Notes: generated from the sequence alone by a model not told the origin. Shown: positions 1 to 9,958, counted from the first letter of the stretch. The stretch: DNA of 64,000 nt from Sulfobacillus harzensis (GCF_012933365.1 NZ_JABBVZ010000005.1:27278-91277); one strand, 5' to 3'. Numbers and translations are program-made.

Positions 1-2126
1 CCCAGCAACTCTTGCTGTTCGTCAGCCTCGACGTGCTCTAAATCCTGATATAGCGCGTTGGTGTACTCCATTAGCGCGCTGACGGCGGTATTGAAGGCCC
101 GCCGGACTCCGATATCCTCACCCACTTTCTTTATCGTGCGGGCCTGAATGCGCTTTAAGGATTCTCGCGCCTTGGCGTCCGATCCCGATGAATGCGGGCG
201 GACTACCAGCCGGAAGACGCGTTGCAGGAATCGGTACGTGCCTTCTACCCCCTGCTGCGACCACTCAAAATCCTTTTCCGGCGGTGCCGCGAACAGCATG
301 AAGAGGCGGGTCGCATCCGTGCCCCATTCGGCCAAAATGGTCTCCGGGCTCAGGGTGTTGCCCTTGGACTTGGACATCTTGGCACCCCCATAGACCACCA
401 TTCCCTGTACCAACAGGCTTTTGAACGGCTCGTCGGCGTCTATCCATCCCGCATCGTGCAGCACCTTGGTGAAGAATCGGGAGTACAGCATGTGCAGCAC
501 AGCGTGTTCCTTGCCGCCGACATATTCGTCAACCGGCATCCAGTAGTTGGCCAGCTCGGAATTAAAGGGTTCGGAAACGCTCTCGGGCGATGTGTAGCGC
601 AAATAGTACCAGCTGGAGTCCACAAAGGTATCCATGGTGTCCGTCTCCCGCCGTGCCGGTGCACCACACCTTGGACAGACGGTATTGACCCAATCCTCGG
701 CTTGCGCCAACGGTGACGCACCGCGTCCGGTAAAGGCTACATTGTCCGGCAACAGCACCGGCAACTGGTCTTTGGGAACCGGTACCGGACCGCACGATGG
801 GCAGTGGATAATGGGAATGGGTGCGCCCCAATAACGCTGTCGGGAAATGAGCCAATCCCGCATGCGATAGCTGACTCGAGGCTCGCCGAAGCCCATGCTC
901 TTCAAATGATCGGCAATGGCAGACTTGGCAGCCTCAGAATCCATCCCGCTAAACCGCCCTGAATCCACCAGCACCCCGGGAGCCACATAAGGCAGCTCCG
1001 GCTCCTCATGAGATGCGGGCTGAACCACCCGGCGAATGGGCAACTGATATTTCACCGCGTAGAGGTAGTCCCGCTGGTCGTGGGCGGGAACCCCCATTAC
1101 CGCCCCTGTGCCGTAGTCGGCCAGCACATAGTTGGCCACCCAGACCGGGATGGGATCGCCGGTCAGCGGATGGCGGGCAAAGACCCCGGTAAACACCCCG
1201 CGTTTTTCGGTGTTTTCGGCTGTCCGCTCCATGTCGCTGACCAAGCGTTCCCGCTCCACGAAGCCCCGCACGGTGGCCTCCTCCGGTCGGCCCTGAATGA
1301 TTTTTTGAACCAAGGGGTGCTCGGGCGCCAGCACAATATAGGTCGCTCCATAAAGGGTGTCCGGGCGCGTCGTGAAGACGCGCACTCGGTCAGGAAAGCC
1401 GATTAGCTCAAACTCGACCGCCGCCCCCTCGCTGCGTCCAATCCAATGGGTTTGCTGGGCCTTGATTTCCTCCGGCCAATCAATGGTTTTCAATCCTTCC
1501 AGCAGTCGATCAGCGTAGGCGGTAATGCGGAAATACCATTGCGTCAGATCGCGCTTGGTCACGACCGAGTCGCAGCGCCAACACAGCCCATCCTCGACCT
1601 GTTCGTTGGCCAGCACGGTCTCGCAACTCGGGCACCAGTTCACGGCGCCGGCCCGCTGATATGCCAATCCTCGCTCAAAGAAGAGCAAGAAGAGCTCTTG
1701 GGTGAAGCGATAATAATCGGGCAGACAAGTGGTCACCTCGCGACTCCAATCAAACGACAGCCCCATCTGCTGCATCTGCCGCTTCATGTAGTCGATGTTG
1801 CCCATGGTTGAGACCTTAGGCGGGATACCCGATTTGATGGCAGCATTCTCCGCCGGCATGCCAAAAGCATCCCAGCCCATCGGATGCAGTACCGCGTATC
1901 CGGCCATGCGATGGTATCGGGCAATCACGTCCCCGAGCGTGTAAACCCGAACATGCCCCATGTGCAAGTGGCCGGATGGATAGGGGAACTGCTCGAGGCA
2001 GTAGAATTTGGGTTGTTGAGACGTCAAGGGCGCGCGATAGGGCTGGGTTTCGTCCCAACGCTGACGCCAATAATTTTCAACGGCGCCGACATCATAGCGC
2101 TCCGGTATTTGCGTTTTCTCCTCCAA
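1..2126 (-). CDS. leuS: Leucyl-tRNA synthetase, 3' end cut by window edge
   Basis: Charges tRNA-Leu with leucine in the cytoplasm. Translating the minus strand from a TTG at 2126 gives an unbroken class I synthetase of about 708 residues that leaves the window. The HIGH motif appears as HMGH in PSGHLHMGHVRVYTLGD near residue 50, and the KMSKS motif as KMSKSKGN. The editing domain and the zinc-binding pattern CPSCETVL..CWRC are in order. The TTG start is chosen because a GGAGG box (2136-2140) sits 9 nt upstream; the nearby ATG at 2135 is in another frame. A T-box leader lies directly upstream, so expression should respond to uncharged tRNA-Leu. The anticodon-binding C-terminus is outside the window. 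Confidence 0.96.
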   Translation of the reverse strand, partial: MEEKTQIPERYDVGAVENYWRQRWDETQPYRAPLTSQQPKFYCLEQFPYPSGHLHMGHVRVYTLGDVIARYHRMAGYAVLHPMGWDAFGMPAENAAIKSGIPPKVSTMGNIDYMKRQMQQMGLSFDWSREVTTCLPDYYRFTQELFLLFFERGLAYQRAGAVNWCPSCETVLANEQVEDGLCWRCDSVVTKRDLTQWYFRITAYADRLLEGLKTIDWPEEIKAQQTHWIGRSEGAAVEFELIGFPDRVRVFTTRPDTLYGATYIVLAPEHPLVQKIIQGRPEEATVRGFVERERLVSDMERTAENTEKRGVFTGVFARHPLTGDPIPVWVANYVLADYGTGAVMGVPAHDQRDYLYAVKYQLPIRRVVQPASHEEPELPYVAPGVLVDSGRFSGMDSEAAKSAIADHLKSMGFGEPRVSYRMRDWLISRQRYWGAPIPIIHCPSCGPVPVPKDQLPVLLPDNVAFTGRGASPLAQAEDWVNTVCPRCGAPARRETDTMDTFVDSSWYYLRYTSPESVSEPFNSELANYWMPVDEYVGGKEHAVLHMLYSRFFTKVLHDAGWIDADEPFKSLLVQGMVVYGGAKMSKSKGNTLSPETILAEWGTDATRLFMLFAAPPEKDFEWSQQGVEGTYRFLQRVFRLVVRPHSSGSDAKARESLKRIQARTIKKVGEDIGVRRAFNTAVSALMEYTNALYQDLEHVEADEQQELL

Positions 2127-2144
2127 CTGACCATTCCTCCAAAT

Positions 2145-2355
2145 AAAAAATCCCTAGCGTTGACTAGGGACGAGCGCTGCCCGCGGTACCACCCCAATTA
2201 GCCCCCACTGGGACTCTCTCGGCCGAGCGTTAACGGGCTCTCCCCAGTCTCCCCCGGTGAGAAGAAGCCTCTGTCCGTTGGCTTTCACCACTCCCAACTC
2301 GCTAGATGGCCAGATCGCTTCGTATTCGGGATCATCGACACTATTCTCGTTTTGC
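2145..2355 (-). promoter_or_regulatory. T-box leader of leuS
   Basis: The minus strand carries the T-box core GGTGGTACCGCG (2182-2193), which pairs with the free CCA end of uncharged tRNA. It is followed by a Rho-independent terminator: TCCCTAG/CTAGGGA arms (2151-2170) and six Ts (2145-2150). This is the tRNA-sensing transcription-attenuation layout of Firmicutes. The upstream boundary is approximate and the specifier codon was not assigned with confidence. Confidence 0.93.
2151..2170 (-). terminator. Attenuator terminator of the leuS T-box
   Basis: Perfect 7-bp stem with a 6-nt loop, followed on the minus strand by a run of Ts (2145-2150). The 5' side of the stem lies next to the T-box core, as needed for mutually exclusive terminator and antiterminator folds. 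Confidence 0.85.
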
Positions 2356-2731
2356 ATATTTTACGAAAGCCGACGAGAAAACGCAAATTCGCCACGTCGT
2401 TCGGGGCGGCCGGTTTCTACTGCTAATCCCCGTCACCAATACCGTCTCACGGGGATGATGCCCCCCTCGAACCGAAAGCGAAGGACGTGACAGCAAAAGG
2501 TCCGGTCACGGAGAGCTTCGCCTGCCTGGAGACCTGGCTGCCAAACAGGTCCCGTGACGGAAGGATCGATAATCGACGGCGACAGATGAGCCCCCGACAC
2601 GTACCAAAACCGAGACTTCACCGGCAGTTTGCATCGTCTTATGGTTTCGGTGCCAATTCAAGTACCCCATGATACTCCTGCTATAATAAGATAGTACCTC
2701 CGCAAGCGAAACCGGCCACGAGGTGAGATGT
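2356..2731. other. Intergenic stretch with padR promoter region
   Basis: No convincing gene in about 375 bp between the leuS leader and the PadR gene. A TATAAT box on the plus strand (2682-2687) lies 36 nt before the predicted GTG start and is a likely -10 element; no good -35 is seen at the usual distance. The -10 is flanked by GATACT (2671) and AGTACC (2693), an imperfect inverted repeat that could be a regulator site. Confidence 0.4.
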
Positions 2732-3310
2732 GTGCGCGAGAGAGAACTTTTACTGCTGGGCATCCTCATGGCCCATAGCCAACATGGCTACCAAATCAAT
2801 GAGTTTATCGAGATGAACTTGAGTCGGGTCACCGATATGAAGAAATCCACCGCCTATGCCACCTTAGACCGCTTGGCCGTACAGGGGCTCGTGGAGGTTC
2901 ACAGCGAACAGGCCGGCAATAGACCGGTTCGCAAAGTCTATTCCATCACAGCGCAGGGGATGCAGTACTTTCGCAATCTGCTTAAGGACAATTTAATGAG
3001 TGGCGACAAGATGCAGTTTACCGGCGACATCGGCCTGATGTTCATTGATCATCTCTCCAAAGAGGACGCGGTCCACTTCCTAGAAGAGCGTCGGGAATCA
3101 TTAAGTCGTGAAATTGCACGCCACGAACAAGCCCCGCCCCATGGATTTGGCCTGGGTGTCGATCTCGCGATGGATCATCATCTCGCGCACCTAAAACTGG
3201 ACCACGAGTGGCTCACCCAGGTTATTAACGATTTACGATACAATAGTCCCGATGACGCCGCTTCAGCGGTACCCAACCATGACCTGACAAGCAAGGGGGT
3301 CTCACATTAA
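2732..3310 (+). CDS. PadR-family transcriptional regulator
   Basis: A winged-helix repressor-like protein of 192 residues. The N-terminal 90 residues match the PadR pattern: LLLLGILMAHSQHGYQINEF, then a segment with STAYATLDRLAVQGLV as the recognition-helix region, then RKVYSITAQG forming the wing. The C-terminal half is helical and probably dimerises. GTG at 2732 is preferred because GAGGTGAG (2720-2727) is a well-placed ribosome binding site; an in-frame GTG at 2723 would lie inside that box. It is alone on its strand with no obvious partner transporter, so its target and ligand are unknown; autoregulation is usual for the family. Confidence 0.85.
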   Translation: MRERELLLLGILMAHSQHGYQINEFIEMNLSRVTDMKKSTAYATLDRLAVQGLVEVHSEQAGNRPVRKVYSITAQGMQYFRNLLKDNLMSGDKMQFTGDIGLMFIDHLSKEDAVHFLEERRESLSREIARHEQAPPHGFGLGVDLAMDHHLAHLKLDHEWLTQVINDLRYNSPDDAASAVPNHDLTSKGVSH

Positions 3311-3511
3311 ACGCTTGCCCGTAGTCCGATGGGCCCAAGAAGTCACGCCTTCGATCACCATGAACGCTCAAAAGAAGCTGCGTGACATGGCCCCGGCGGA
3401 GTCTCGGCACCACATCACGCAGTCAGTGCCCCTTTTGCCCGTGTCTAATACCGATCTCACCCGTTCATCTAGGCAGCAGATCGCCGGTAAGCTGGCAACC
3501 GAGGACTTCAA

Positions 3512-3808
3512 CTACGACTGGTAGACCACCGTGTACTTCTCAATCTTCGAACCCGTCGCGGGCGACCTCGAGGTTCGGTCATGGGAGTGAGCCTGGGCAA
3601 ACGCATCGCTGTTTCTCCAGGCCTCAAAATCGGCCTCGCTTTCCCACTTGGTGTAGACGACCTGTTTATTTTCGCCCACGGCATCCAAAAACTGGAATTC
3701 AAGACACCCAGGGATCTTCTTCATATTTTCACCAGAGCCGGCAAACATTTGCGCCATGTGGCCCTTGGCGTCCTCGGGAATACTCAGCACGTTCATCACG
3801 ACGTACAT
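3512..3808 (-). CDS. ABM-domain (HmoA-like) monooxygenase
   Basis: A 98-residue single-domain protein with the dimeric alpha/beta barrel pattern of the antibiotic biosynthesis monooxygenase superfamily. MNVLSIPEDAKGHMAQMFAG at the start and VVYTKWESEADFEAWRNSDA near residue 55 match the heme-degrading HmoA/IsdG-like branch. Members either oxidise small aromatic substrates or degrade heme; the sequence alone does not settle which. It stands alone, convergent with the padR gene. A perfect 7-bp palindrome lies about 90 nt upstream and may control it. Confidence 0.75.
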   Translation of the reverse strand: MYVVMNVLSIPEDAKGHMAQMFAGSGENMKKIPGCLEFQFLDAVGENKQVVYTKWESEADFEAWRNSDAFAQAHSHDRTSRSPATGSKIEKYTVVYQS

Positions 3809-3899
3809 TGATGCAGCCCTCCCCGCTGATAGTGGTTAGATGGTGGAACACTTCTGACGTTCATCCCGTCCTCAGCAACATACCATAGTCATATCCGAT

Positions 3900-3916
3900 T
3901 AGTCCATATTGGACTA
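3900..3916. promoter_or_regulatory. Palindromic candidate operator
   Basis: TAGTCCA-TAT-TGGACTA is a perfect inverted repeat with 7-bp arms and a 3-bp centre. It lies between the ABM gene (starts 3808, minus) and the EAL/GAF gene (starts 4088, plus). With no T-run next to it, it looks more like a dimeric repressor site than a terminator. The cognate regulator is unknown; the PadR gene nearby is one candidate. Confidence 0.45.
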
Positions 3917-4087
3917 TAGCAATTGAAGCATGCCCGTTGAGATGACTGTCGAAACGGAGGCCAAGCGAAGGTAGTCAAAATGCCGACTCTGAAAAAACTT
4001 GCGGTCGAAAAAAGGAGAATGATTTTGGTGAACAGAATCTCAAACGGCGCGGAAGTTTTGCCATTCAATATTTTGTGAGGTAAGAGT

Positions 4088-6307
4088 ATGGAGGAAACGC
4101 TTTGGGAGCTATCCCGGCTGTACCAGGTTTGGCGCGAGGCGCCCGCGCTGGACGTGGTGTTTCAGCCCTTGGTGCATATCCCCAGCGGTCAAGCCTTTGG
4201 TTTTGAGGCCCTAAGTCGGCCTCGGCTCGATGAGCGCCCCGTACCGATCGGCTTGTTGTTGGAATCGGCAGCTGGTACTGGCTCGCTGTCGACGTTTGAC
4301 GAAATTGCCCTTCCGGCGATTTTTCGGGCGGCGGAACGCCTTCGGTTTCCATCGCATTTGCGGCTTTTCGTCAATGTCTCGCCTTTGACGCTGTTAAACC
4401 CGGACTTGTTGTTTCAGGCTTTGGCGTCGGTCGATCTCAAGCCGGAGCAAATGGTCATAGAAATCTCGGAACGAGAATCTATTCCGGAGTCCCTTCCTTT
4501 GGTGGAATTGCTGGCGCCCTTCCGCCGTGTGGGAATGGCCGTGGCCCTGGACGACTTTGGCGCCGGCTACTCCGGACTCAATCGCTTAGTCGGGCTCGAT
4601 CCGGACTTTGCCAAGATCGATCTGAACCTGGTGCGGAATATTGACCAGAGCACCGTCAAGTATGCATTGGTCGAAAGTACGGTACGGTTTGCGCGCCAGG
4701 CCGGCCACTTGGAGATTCTAGCGGAAGGCATCGAAACTCCCGCTGAATTAGTCACGCTGCACGAGTTAGGGGTCGCTCTCGGGCAAGGCTTCCTCTTGGG
4801 AAAGCCCGCCCCCCATCTCGTGGTCGTGCCTCATCAAATCCCGCTCGCCAAAAAAACCCGACGGGCCCCCGATGCCCAGGCGCAACTGCAGGCCTTTTTA
4901 ACTACCTCGCATCGCTTGGTGGACGGCATCGCCGCCGGGGAAGGCATGGCGAGCCATATGGTGCATTTGACGGCCCGTCTTTTAGGCGCCGATCACGTTA
5001 TCTTATGGACGCCGACCAGCGACGGCCTGGAATTTCGCTATGCTTGGCCCAAGGAGCCTCCCACGGAGCGAATCCCGTTCGACATGGGCCATCCCGTATA
5101 CCAGGCGCTGGTCGACCGACACACCAAGATTCTGCAGTCCCCATCGGACCTAAGCCCCGGTGCTGAGGGTCATGGCATGCAATCCATGATGATTATCCCG
5201 GTGGTCGATCATCAGAAGAGTCGTGCGGTCCTGTCGGTCGGCTTTTCCACACCGCTTCATATCCGTCCCGAGGATATTGCCGTAGCCGAAGGGGTGGCGC
5301 GGTTGATGGCGTTGACCTGGGTGTCCGATGAGAGCCCTCGCGAGGATGTTCCGGCTTTTGGGGAACCGCTCTTTGAAGCCATCTCCACGCTGGTAGCCCA
5401 AGGAGACTTGGATCCCTTGTTGGCCAAGGTGATGGAAGCAGCGCTGTCTGTTTCGGGAGGCCACCTTGGCTATATCGGCATCTTGACGGATGAAGCGCTG
5501 CATTGCGTCACTGCGGACGAGGAATCGTTTGACTTTGACCGTGAGGATCTCTTCGATCCCACCACCGATGATGGCCGGGGGCCGGTCGGCCAGGTGCTGC
5601 AGCGCCAAGCCTCAATGGTGATTCAAGACATTGACATCGAGCCGACCTTGGACCCTTGGCGTAAAGAAATGCTCGAAGACGGCATCCAGGCGGCCTTAGG
5701 CATCCCGTTGCTCTCCAGTGGACGGGTGCTCGGCATCCTCAAAGTGTATCACAGCCGCAAAAACGGCTTCGAGCCGGCTCGGGTTCGGCGCTTGGAAGCC
5801 TTAGCCTCGTTGGCCACCACCATTATTGAAAAATGGCAGGAAACCCATGCGGAAGCACGGCAGGCGATACGGGACAAATCTCAGCGGGTTATTGCATTGC
5901 TCCCGGAGCTCATCAAATCGCCCAGCGGAGCGGCCGGCCATCGCGCCGTGCAGAACACGCTGCTGGAACTCATGGAAGGCGATCAAACGGGAGTGCTTCG
6001 CCCTGACGCTGACGGACAGTTGGCGGCCGTCGATGGTGCCCTTCCCAGGCGTCGGGCAACGGCGATTACCCGCGTCGCCAAGGAAGCCATGGCCAAGAAA
6101 TGTGTGGTCTTTGACGCCTCACCGGCGGGCGTGGCCGCCATCCCTCTCTTGATTGGCGGACAAGCCATCGGCGCCATTTGGGTCACCGGGCAGCCTGACG
6201 CCATGCGAAAGGCCGAAACCCTGAGCCATTCGCTGACCCCCCACCTGCTGTTGCTTTCGCTGGCGGGAAGCGTCGCCTGTCTCATGGAAGACGGACGGCT
6301 TCTCTAA
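4088..6307 (+). CDS. Cyclic-di-GMP phosphodiesterase, EAL domain plus GAF domains
   Basis: A 739-residue cytoplasmic signalling protein with no membrane segment. The EAL domain (about 15-245) keeps the full metal and catalytic set: E40-A-L in GFEALSRP, N96, E125, D155 and D156 in DDFGAGYS, K176, E213 in AEGIET and Q233 in GQGFLLGKP. It is therefore predicted to hydrolyse c-di-GMP. Two GAF-type sensor domains follow (about 270-415 and 430-590), and the last 110 residues look like a third, degenerate one. Putting EAL first with the sensors behind it is less common than the reverse, and there is no GGDEF domain. The ATG at 4088 follows a GAGGTAAG box. Confidence 0.88.
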   Translation: MEETLWELSRLYQVWREAPALDVVFQPLVHIPSGQAFGFEALSRPRLDERPVPIGLLLESAAGTGSLSTFDEIALPAIFRAAERLRFPSHLRLFVNVSPLTLLNPDLLFQALASVDLKPEQMVIEISERESIPESLPLVELLAPFRRVGMAVALDDFGAGYSGLNRLVGLDPDFAKIDLNLVRNIDQSTVKYALVESTVRFARQAGHLEILAEGIETPAELVTLHELGVALGQGFLLGKPAPHLVVVPHQIPLAKKTRRAPDAQAQLQAFLTTSHRLVDGIAAGEGMASHMVHLTARLLGADHVILWTPTSDGLEFRYAWPKEPPTERIPFDMGHPVYQALVDRHTKILQSPSDLSPGAEGHGMQSMMIIPVVDHQKSRAVLSVGFSTPLHIRPEDIAVAEGVARLMALTWVSDESPREDVPAFGEPLFEAISTLVAQGDLDPLLAKVMEAALSVSGGHLGYIGILTDEALHCVTADEESFDFDREDLFDPTTDDGRGPVGQVLQRQASMVIQDIDIEPTLDPWRKEMLEDGIQAALGIPLLSSGRVLGILKVYHSRKNGFEPARVRRLEALASLATTIIEKWQETHAEARQAIRDKSQRVIALLPELIKSPSGAAGHRAVQNTLLELMEGDQTGVLRPDADGQLAAVDGALPRRRATAITRVAKEAMAKKCVVFDASPAGVAAIPLLIGGQAIGAIWVTGQPDAMRKAETLSHSLTPHLLLLSLAGSVACLMEDGRLL

Positions 6308-7005
6308 TAGGAAAGGTTGAGCCCACCGTCAACAGGGATCGTGGCCCCGGTGACATAGCTGGCCGAGGGACTCAACAAAAAGGCAATCACTTGGGCGGCC
6401 TCGTCGGGACGCCCAAGCCTATTTAAGGCGATACGCTGGCACACAGCGGCCTCTGCGGCCTCATCTTGCGTCCCCATGCCGGACGCCAGCGCCCCCAGTG
6501 AAACCAAATTGACGCGGACTCCGCGCGGCCCCCATTCAGTCGCCCAATGCCTCATCAGCCCTGAAAGGCCGGCCTTGGCGGCGCCATAGCCGGCTGCCGG
6601 ACCCAACCGGCTTTGATATTGGGCGTCGACACTTCCGACCAGAACCACGCTCGATTCTGGTGCCATCCACGGCGAGAGCGCGCGTCCCAACGCCCAGGCT
6701 GAAGACAGATTCACGTCAAGCATCATCCGCCACTCATCCCAGGTGGTGCCCTCCATCCGATCGCTGAACACCACCCCGGCCAAGTGCACCAACCCGGAGA
6801 CCTCGGCGTCTTGCTCGCGAAGCCACCTCTCCAGTGACGGGCCCCAAAGCTCCATGGGCTTTCGAAAGTCCGCGGGGATAAAGGCAACCCCGGGTCTTGC
6901 CACGGGAGTCCGTCCCAATGCAACCACCGGCAATCTCACCAGGTCCAAGAGGGCCTGGCCAATGGCAGAACTTAGGCCGGTAGCAATGATTACCTTTCTC
7001 GCCAT
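6304..7005 (-). CDS. SDR-family NAD(P)-dependent oxidoreductase
   Basis: A 233-residue short-chain dehydrogenase/reductase. The nucleotide-binding turn is TGLSSAIG at the N-terminus, LAGVV replaces the usual NAG motif, the catalytic serine lies in VLVGSVDA and the Y-x3-K pair in [16 protein letters not shown] and the DGG near the C-terminus complete the fold. ATG at 7005 is preferred over an upstream in-frame start because GGGAG (7016-7020) is 10 nt away. The stop overlaps the stop of the EAL gene by 4 bp, tail to tail. The substrate cannot be told. Confidence 0.85.
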   Translation of the reverse strand: MARKVIIATGLSSAIGQALLDLVRLPVVALGRTPVARPGVAFIPADFRKPMELWGPSLERWLREQDAEVSGLVHLAGVVFSDRMEGTTWDEWRMMLDVNLSSAWALGRALSPWMAPESSVVLVGSVDAQYQSRLGPAAGYGAAKAGLSGLMRHWATEWGPRGVRVNLVSLGALASGMGTQDEAAEAAVCQRIALNRLGRPDEAAQVIAFLLSPSASYVTGATIPVDGGLNLSY

Positions 7006-7098
7006 AAAGAACATCTCCCGGATAAGCTCGCCCAACAGGGGCAAAGATTGGTATGATGGAACATGCGAGTATCGGCCGACTGAGAAAGGATGACCCAC

Positions 7099-8892
7099 AT
7101 GCCAGATTCCCTCTTTCGATTTAGCCCCCGCCCCAACCGCGCCCATGAAATTCAATGGCGCCCGTGGGGAGAGGATGCATTTAATGAGGCGCAAGAACAG
7201 CAAAAGCCGGTGCTGTTGTCTATCTCCGCCGTATGGTGCCATTGGTGCCACGTGATGGACGAGACCACCTATTCCGATCCTCGGATTATTCAACGCATCA
7301 ATGAGCGACTCCTGCCGGTACGGGTGGACAACGACCAGCGGCCCGACGTCAACATGCGCTACAACATGGGCGGCTGGCCCACCACCGCCATTCTAACCCC
7401 AGCCGGTGAAATTATAACCGGGGGCACCTATGTGCCACCCGATCAGATGCTCCAGTTGTTGGATCAGGTCGACAACTACTGGAATGAGAACAAGGACAAC
7501 CTGGGCAACACGTTAACCGAGCCCAATCTTCCCACCTTGGCCGAGGTCCAGACACCTGACCAGGCTGTTGTCGATGAAATCATCGAGACCATTCGCCAAC
7601 AGTTTGACCGTGCCTATGGGGGGGTGGGCGTCATGCCCAAATTCCCTCAACCAGAAGTCTGGGAACTGTTCTTGTCCCACTTTACGGCGACGGGAGACGG
7701 GTCCCTAGCGGGGATGGCGGTCCGCACCTTGGACGCCATGGCGGGGTCCAACCTCTATGACCAACATGCCGGCGGCTTCTTCCGCTATTCCACTACGCGG
7801 GAGTGGACCATTCCCCATTTTGAGAAAATGCTGGAGGACAACGCGGAATTGGCACGGTTGTATTTGCGCGCCTTTCAAACGCTGGGCGACGAGACCTATC
7901 GTCAAATTACCGACCATTTGTTGAGTTGGGCCAACCGCACTCTCATGGGGCCCGATGGGCTCTGGGGTGGTTCGCAGGATGCCGACGAAGACTACTATCG
8001 CCTGCCGCCGGAAGAACGCGACAAGCGGCAGCAGCCCTATGTCGACCCCACCATTTATACGCATGCCAATGCGCTCATGATTCAAAGCCAACTACTCGCA
8101 GCTAGCCTCATCAACCCCAATCAGTATGGTCCGATTGCGCTGACCGCCTTGGAGGCGCTATGGGACCGAATGTGGGACGAGGACGAGGGAGGCTTGTACC
8201 ATCTTGATCAGGACGAAGCGCCGGAATTAAAAGGGCTTCTCATGGACGTGGCTCCCATGGCTCATGCTCTGTTGGACGGCTATGAGTACACCGGCGATCC
8301 GGTCTTTTTAGAACGGACCCACACCCTCTTGGCCTGGGCGGATGCCCGGCTTCTTGGCGATCGGGTGTACTGGGATCAGACCGAGCGCGAAGGGTCCGAT
8401 GCTGTGGGCCGCTTGAAGCATCGTCAGCAGCCCCTTAAGGAAAATGCCGTTATGGCCCGAGCTTGGCTCCGCCTCGGAACCATTGAAAACGACGAAGACG
8501 AGTTGAACCGCGGCCGGGCCATTTTGGGAGCGCTGGCGGACTACGCCAAGGAGCAGGGGATTTTTGCCGCCTCTTGGGCATTGGCGGCTGACATGGCCGA
8601 GGCTCCGGAGCTTACGGCCACCATCGTGGATTCCCCCAGCCATCCGGGCGTCGAGTTGCGTCGCGCGGTATTTGGTGTCTATGACCGTCGCCGGGCGATC
8701 CGCAGCTGGCCCGTTGGCACCCCCGAGTTCGAAGCCTCCGGGCTCCCGGAACTGCCGCTGCCGGCGCTCTATATCTGCCGCGGCACCGCCTGCGCCGCCC
8801 CAGTGACTGAGCCCGACCAGATCGTCGAGGCGCTCCGTTCCCTCATTTTTCCCGAGGGAACTCCGTTCCCTCAAGAAAACGGCCAAGCCTAA
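7099..8892 (+). CDS. DUF255 thioredoxin-domain protein (YyaL/SSP411 family)
   Basis: About 597 residues. The N-terminal thioredoxin-like domain has the hallmark CHWCH motif in [15 protein letters not shown] (about 45-55) and GGWPTTAIL; the rest is the (alpha/alpha)6-barrel-like region, including the conserved PKFPQPE and DADEDYYR segments. The family is wide-spread and often called a thymidylate kinase-like or spermatogenesis-associated protein, but its reaction is not established. It is slightly shorter than typical members (about 670 aa). An AGAAAGGA box favours ATG 7099 over the ATG at 7090. A strong bidirectional terminator follows. Confidence 0.88.
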   Translation: MPDSLFRFSPRPNRAHEIQWRPWGEDAFNEAQEQQKPVLLSISAVWCHWCHVMDETTYSDPRIIQRINERLLPVRVDNDQRPDVNMRYNMGGWPTTAILTPAGEIITGGTYVPPDQMLQLLDQVDNYWNENKDNLGNTLTEPNLPTLAEVQTPDQAVVDEIIETIRQQFDRAYGGVGVMPKFPQPEVWELFLSHFTATGDGSLAGMAVRTLDAMAGSNLYDQHAGGFFRYSTTREWTIPHFEKMLEDNAELARLYLRAFQTLGDETYRQITDHLLSWANRTLMGPDGLWGGSQDADEDYYRLPPEERDKRQQPYVDPTIYTHANALMIQSQLLAASLINPNQYGPIALTALEALWDRMWDEDEGGLYHLDQDEAPELKGLLMDVAPMAHALLDGYEYTGDPVFLERTHTLLAWADARLLGDRVYWDQTEREGSDAVGRLKHRQQPLKENAVMARAWLRLGTIENDEDELNRGRAILGALADYAKEQGIFAASWALAADMAEAPELTATIVDSPSHPGVELRRAVFGVYDRRRAIRSWPVGTPEFEASGLPELPLPALYICRGTACAAPVTEPDQIVEALRSLIFPEGTPFPQENGQA

Positions 8893-8928
8893 AAAGACCC
8901 CCGGGAGTTTCCTCCCGGGGCCTTTTTT
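8891..8928. terminator. Bidirectional terminator between DUF255 gene and rsfS
   Basis: CCCCGGGAG (8899-8907) pairs with CTCCCGGGG (8912-8920) around a TTTC loop. T-runs lie on both sides (8923-8928 on plus, 8891-8895 on minus), so it can end transcripts of both convergent genes. Confidence 0.92.
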
Positions 8929-9298
8929 ATTGCCGACCGGCTTTGAGGGCCGCGCGGTCCACCACCACCGCATCGCCCCACAGTCGTTCCAAGTTATAGT
9001 ATTGGCGCTCCTCCTCGGTGAACACATGCACCACCAGTCCGCCATAATCCAAGAGAACCCAATGAGCCCGGGCTCGGCCAACCTGGTTGATCCGTTCCAA
9101 ACCTCGCGCCTGCAACGCCTCATCCACCGCATCGGCAATGGTTTGGACCTGAATCACGTTGGTTGCTGAAACAATCACAAAGTAGTCCGCAATCAGGGTG
9201 ACGTCGCGCATATCCAGAACCACCACGCGCTCCCCTTTTTTGCCTTCTGCCGTATCAGCCGCCAATAAGGCGTTGGCCAATATGTCGTTCGTGATGAT
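8927..9298 (-). CDS. rsfS: Ribosome silencing factor RsfS
   Basis: RsfS (DUF143/Iojap) binds L14 on the 50S subunit and blocks subunit joining in starvation. The core ERVVVLDMRDVTLIADYFVI, the RAHWVLLDYGG segment and VVHVF are typical. The frame opens right after the yqeK stop. The first standard start is TTG 9280, but it is 19 nt from the only Shine-Dalgarno-like box (AAGGGGG, 9300-9306). Family alignment suggests the protein begins near ITNDILANALLAAD, which would need an ATC (9298 or 9295) or ACG (9292) start. The coordinate given is the outer limit; TTG 9280 gives a 117-residue protein. Confidence 0.88.
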   Translation of the reverse strand: MITNDILANALLAADTAEGKKGERVVVLDMRDVTLIADYFVIVSATNVIQVQTIADAVDEALQARGLERINQVGRARAHWVLLDYGGLVVHVFTEEERQYYNLERLWGDAVVVDRAALKAGRQ

Positions 9299-9304
9299 GC
9301 CCCC

Positions 9305-9868
9305 TTAATGAGTGTCCTGTACGGTGCCCGCCGTACACTGATCCAGCGCCCGCACCATGTCCGGATGTGGAGCAAGCCCCCTACTCAGAAGATATGCTTG
9401 GGTATTCTTCAATACGGCACAATACCCACCGTTTAAATCCTCAAGCGCCTGGAGATACAACGCTTCCCTAAGCGCGTATCGGCGCCCCGGTTCCACCCCA
9501 TCGGCAATAAAGAGCGCCTGCGCCAAGGGTCCAAGATTAGCGGCGCCGGTGGTATGATAGCGGATGGCTTCGAGCACCTGCGGCGTCCCTCGCCCGGCGC
9601 GCTCTACCCATTTCGCAGCTATGGGGCCATGAAGAAGCAAGGGCTCTGCCTGTTCCTCAGGCCCGATAACAATCCCCAGAGTCTCGGCCTCGGCGAGGAG
9701 CGCCGGCCGCGACATCTCCCGCGCCAAATCATGCGCCCAGCCCCCAAACCAGGCCAGCTCTTCATCCAGATGGTGCTGTTGCGCCAACGCGCGCATCACC
9801 GCGGCAACACGCTCAGCGTGCGCCTGGCGATGGCGCGATAACGTCTGGAAGCGTTCCTCAAGGGTCAC
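9305..9868 (-). CDS. yqeK: YqeK-type HD hydrolase (symmetrical Ap4A hydrolase)
   Basis: 187 residues. The HD-domain metal ligands are visible: H in RVAAVMR's upstream RHRQAHAERV, HD in GGWAHDLAR, H in LLLHGPIAA, H in AIRYHTTG and D in FIADGVEPGR. YqeK enzymes split diadenosine tetraphosphate and similar dinucleotides symmetrically. GTG 9868 follows a GGGAGG box. Its stop is directly followed by rsfS in the same frame, suggesting coupled expression; nadD, the usual neighbour, lies upstream beyond the RRM gene. Confidence 0.9.
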   Translation of the reverse strand: MTLEERFQTLSRHRQAHAERVAAVMRALAQQHHLDEELAWFGGWAHDLAREMSRPALLAEAETLGIVIGPEEQAEPLLLHGPIAAKWVERAGRGTPQVLEAIRYHTTGAANLGPLAQALFIADGVEPGRRYALREALYLQALEDLNGGYCAVLKNTQAYLLSRGLAPHPDMVRALDQCTAGTVQDTH

Positions 9869-9926
9869 AGATAACCTCCCTGTCTTTCCGCCATCTTACA
9901 AGGAATCCGGACGGCTTGCAACGCAA

Positions 9927-9958
9927 CGAAGGATCACGGCTCGCGCCGCGATCCTTCG
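9927..9958. terminator. Terminator-like stem-loop before yqeK
   Basis: CGAAGGATC (9927-9935) pairs with GATCCTTCG (9950-9958), and an inner CGGC/GCCG extends the stem. It lies between the RRM gene and yqeK. The T-run is poor on either strand, so it may be a processing site, a pause or a weak terminator. Confidence 0.55.

Noticed and set aside
192..716. 174-codon open frame on the plus strand
   Set aside because: Lies opposite leuS, whose minus-strand translation gives a full set of class I synthetase motifs.
2154..2357. 67-codon minus-strand frame before leuS
   Set aside because: It covers the T-box leader; the conserved RNA elements explain the sequence.
3315..3524. 69-codon open frame after the padR gene
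   Set aside because: No ribosome binding site or family pattern; its end overlaps the better supported ABM-domain gene on the other strand.
6723..7093. Open frames opposite and inside the SDR gene
   Set aside because: The SDR frame has the Rossmann and YxxxK motifs; the others are shadows.
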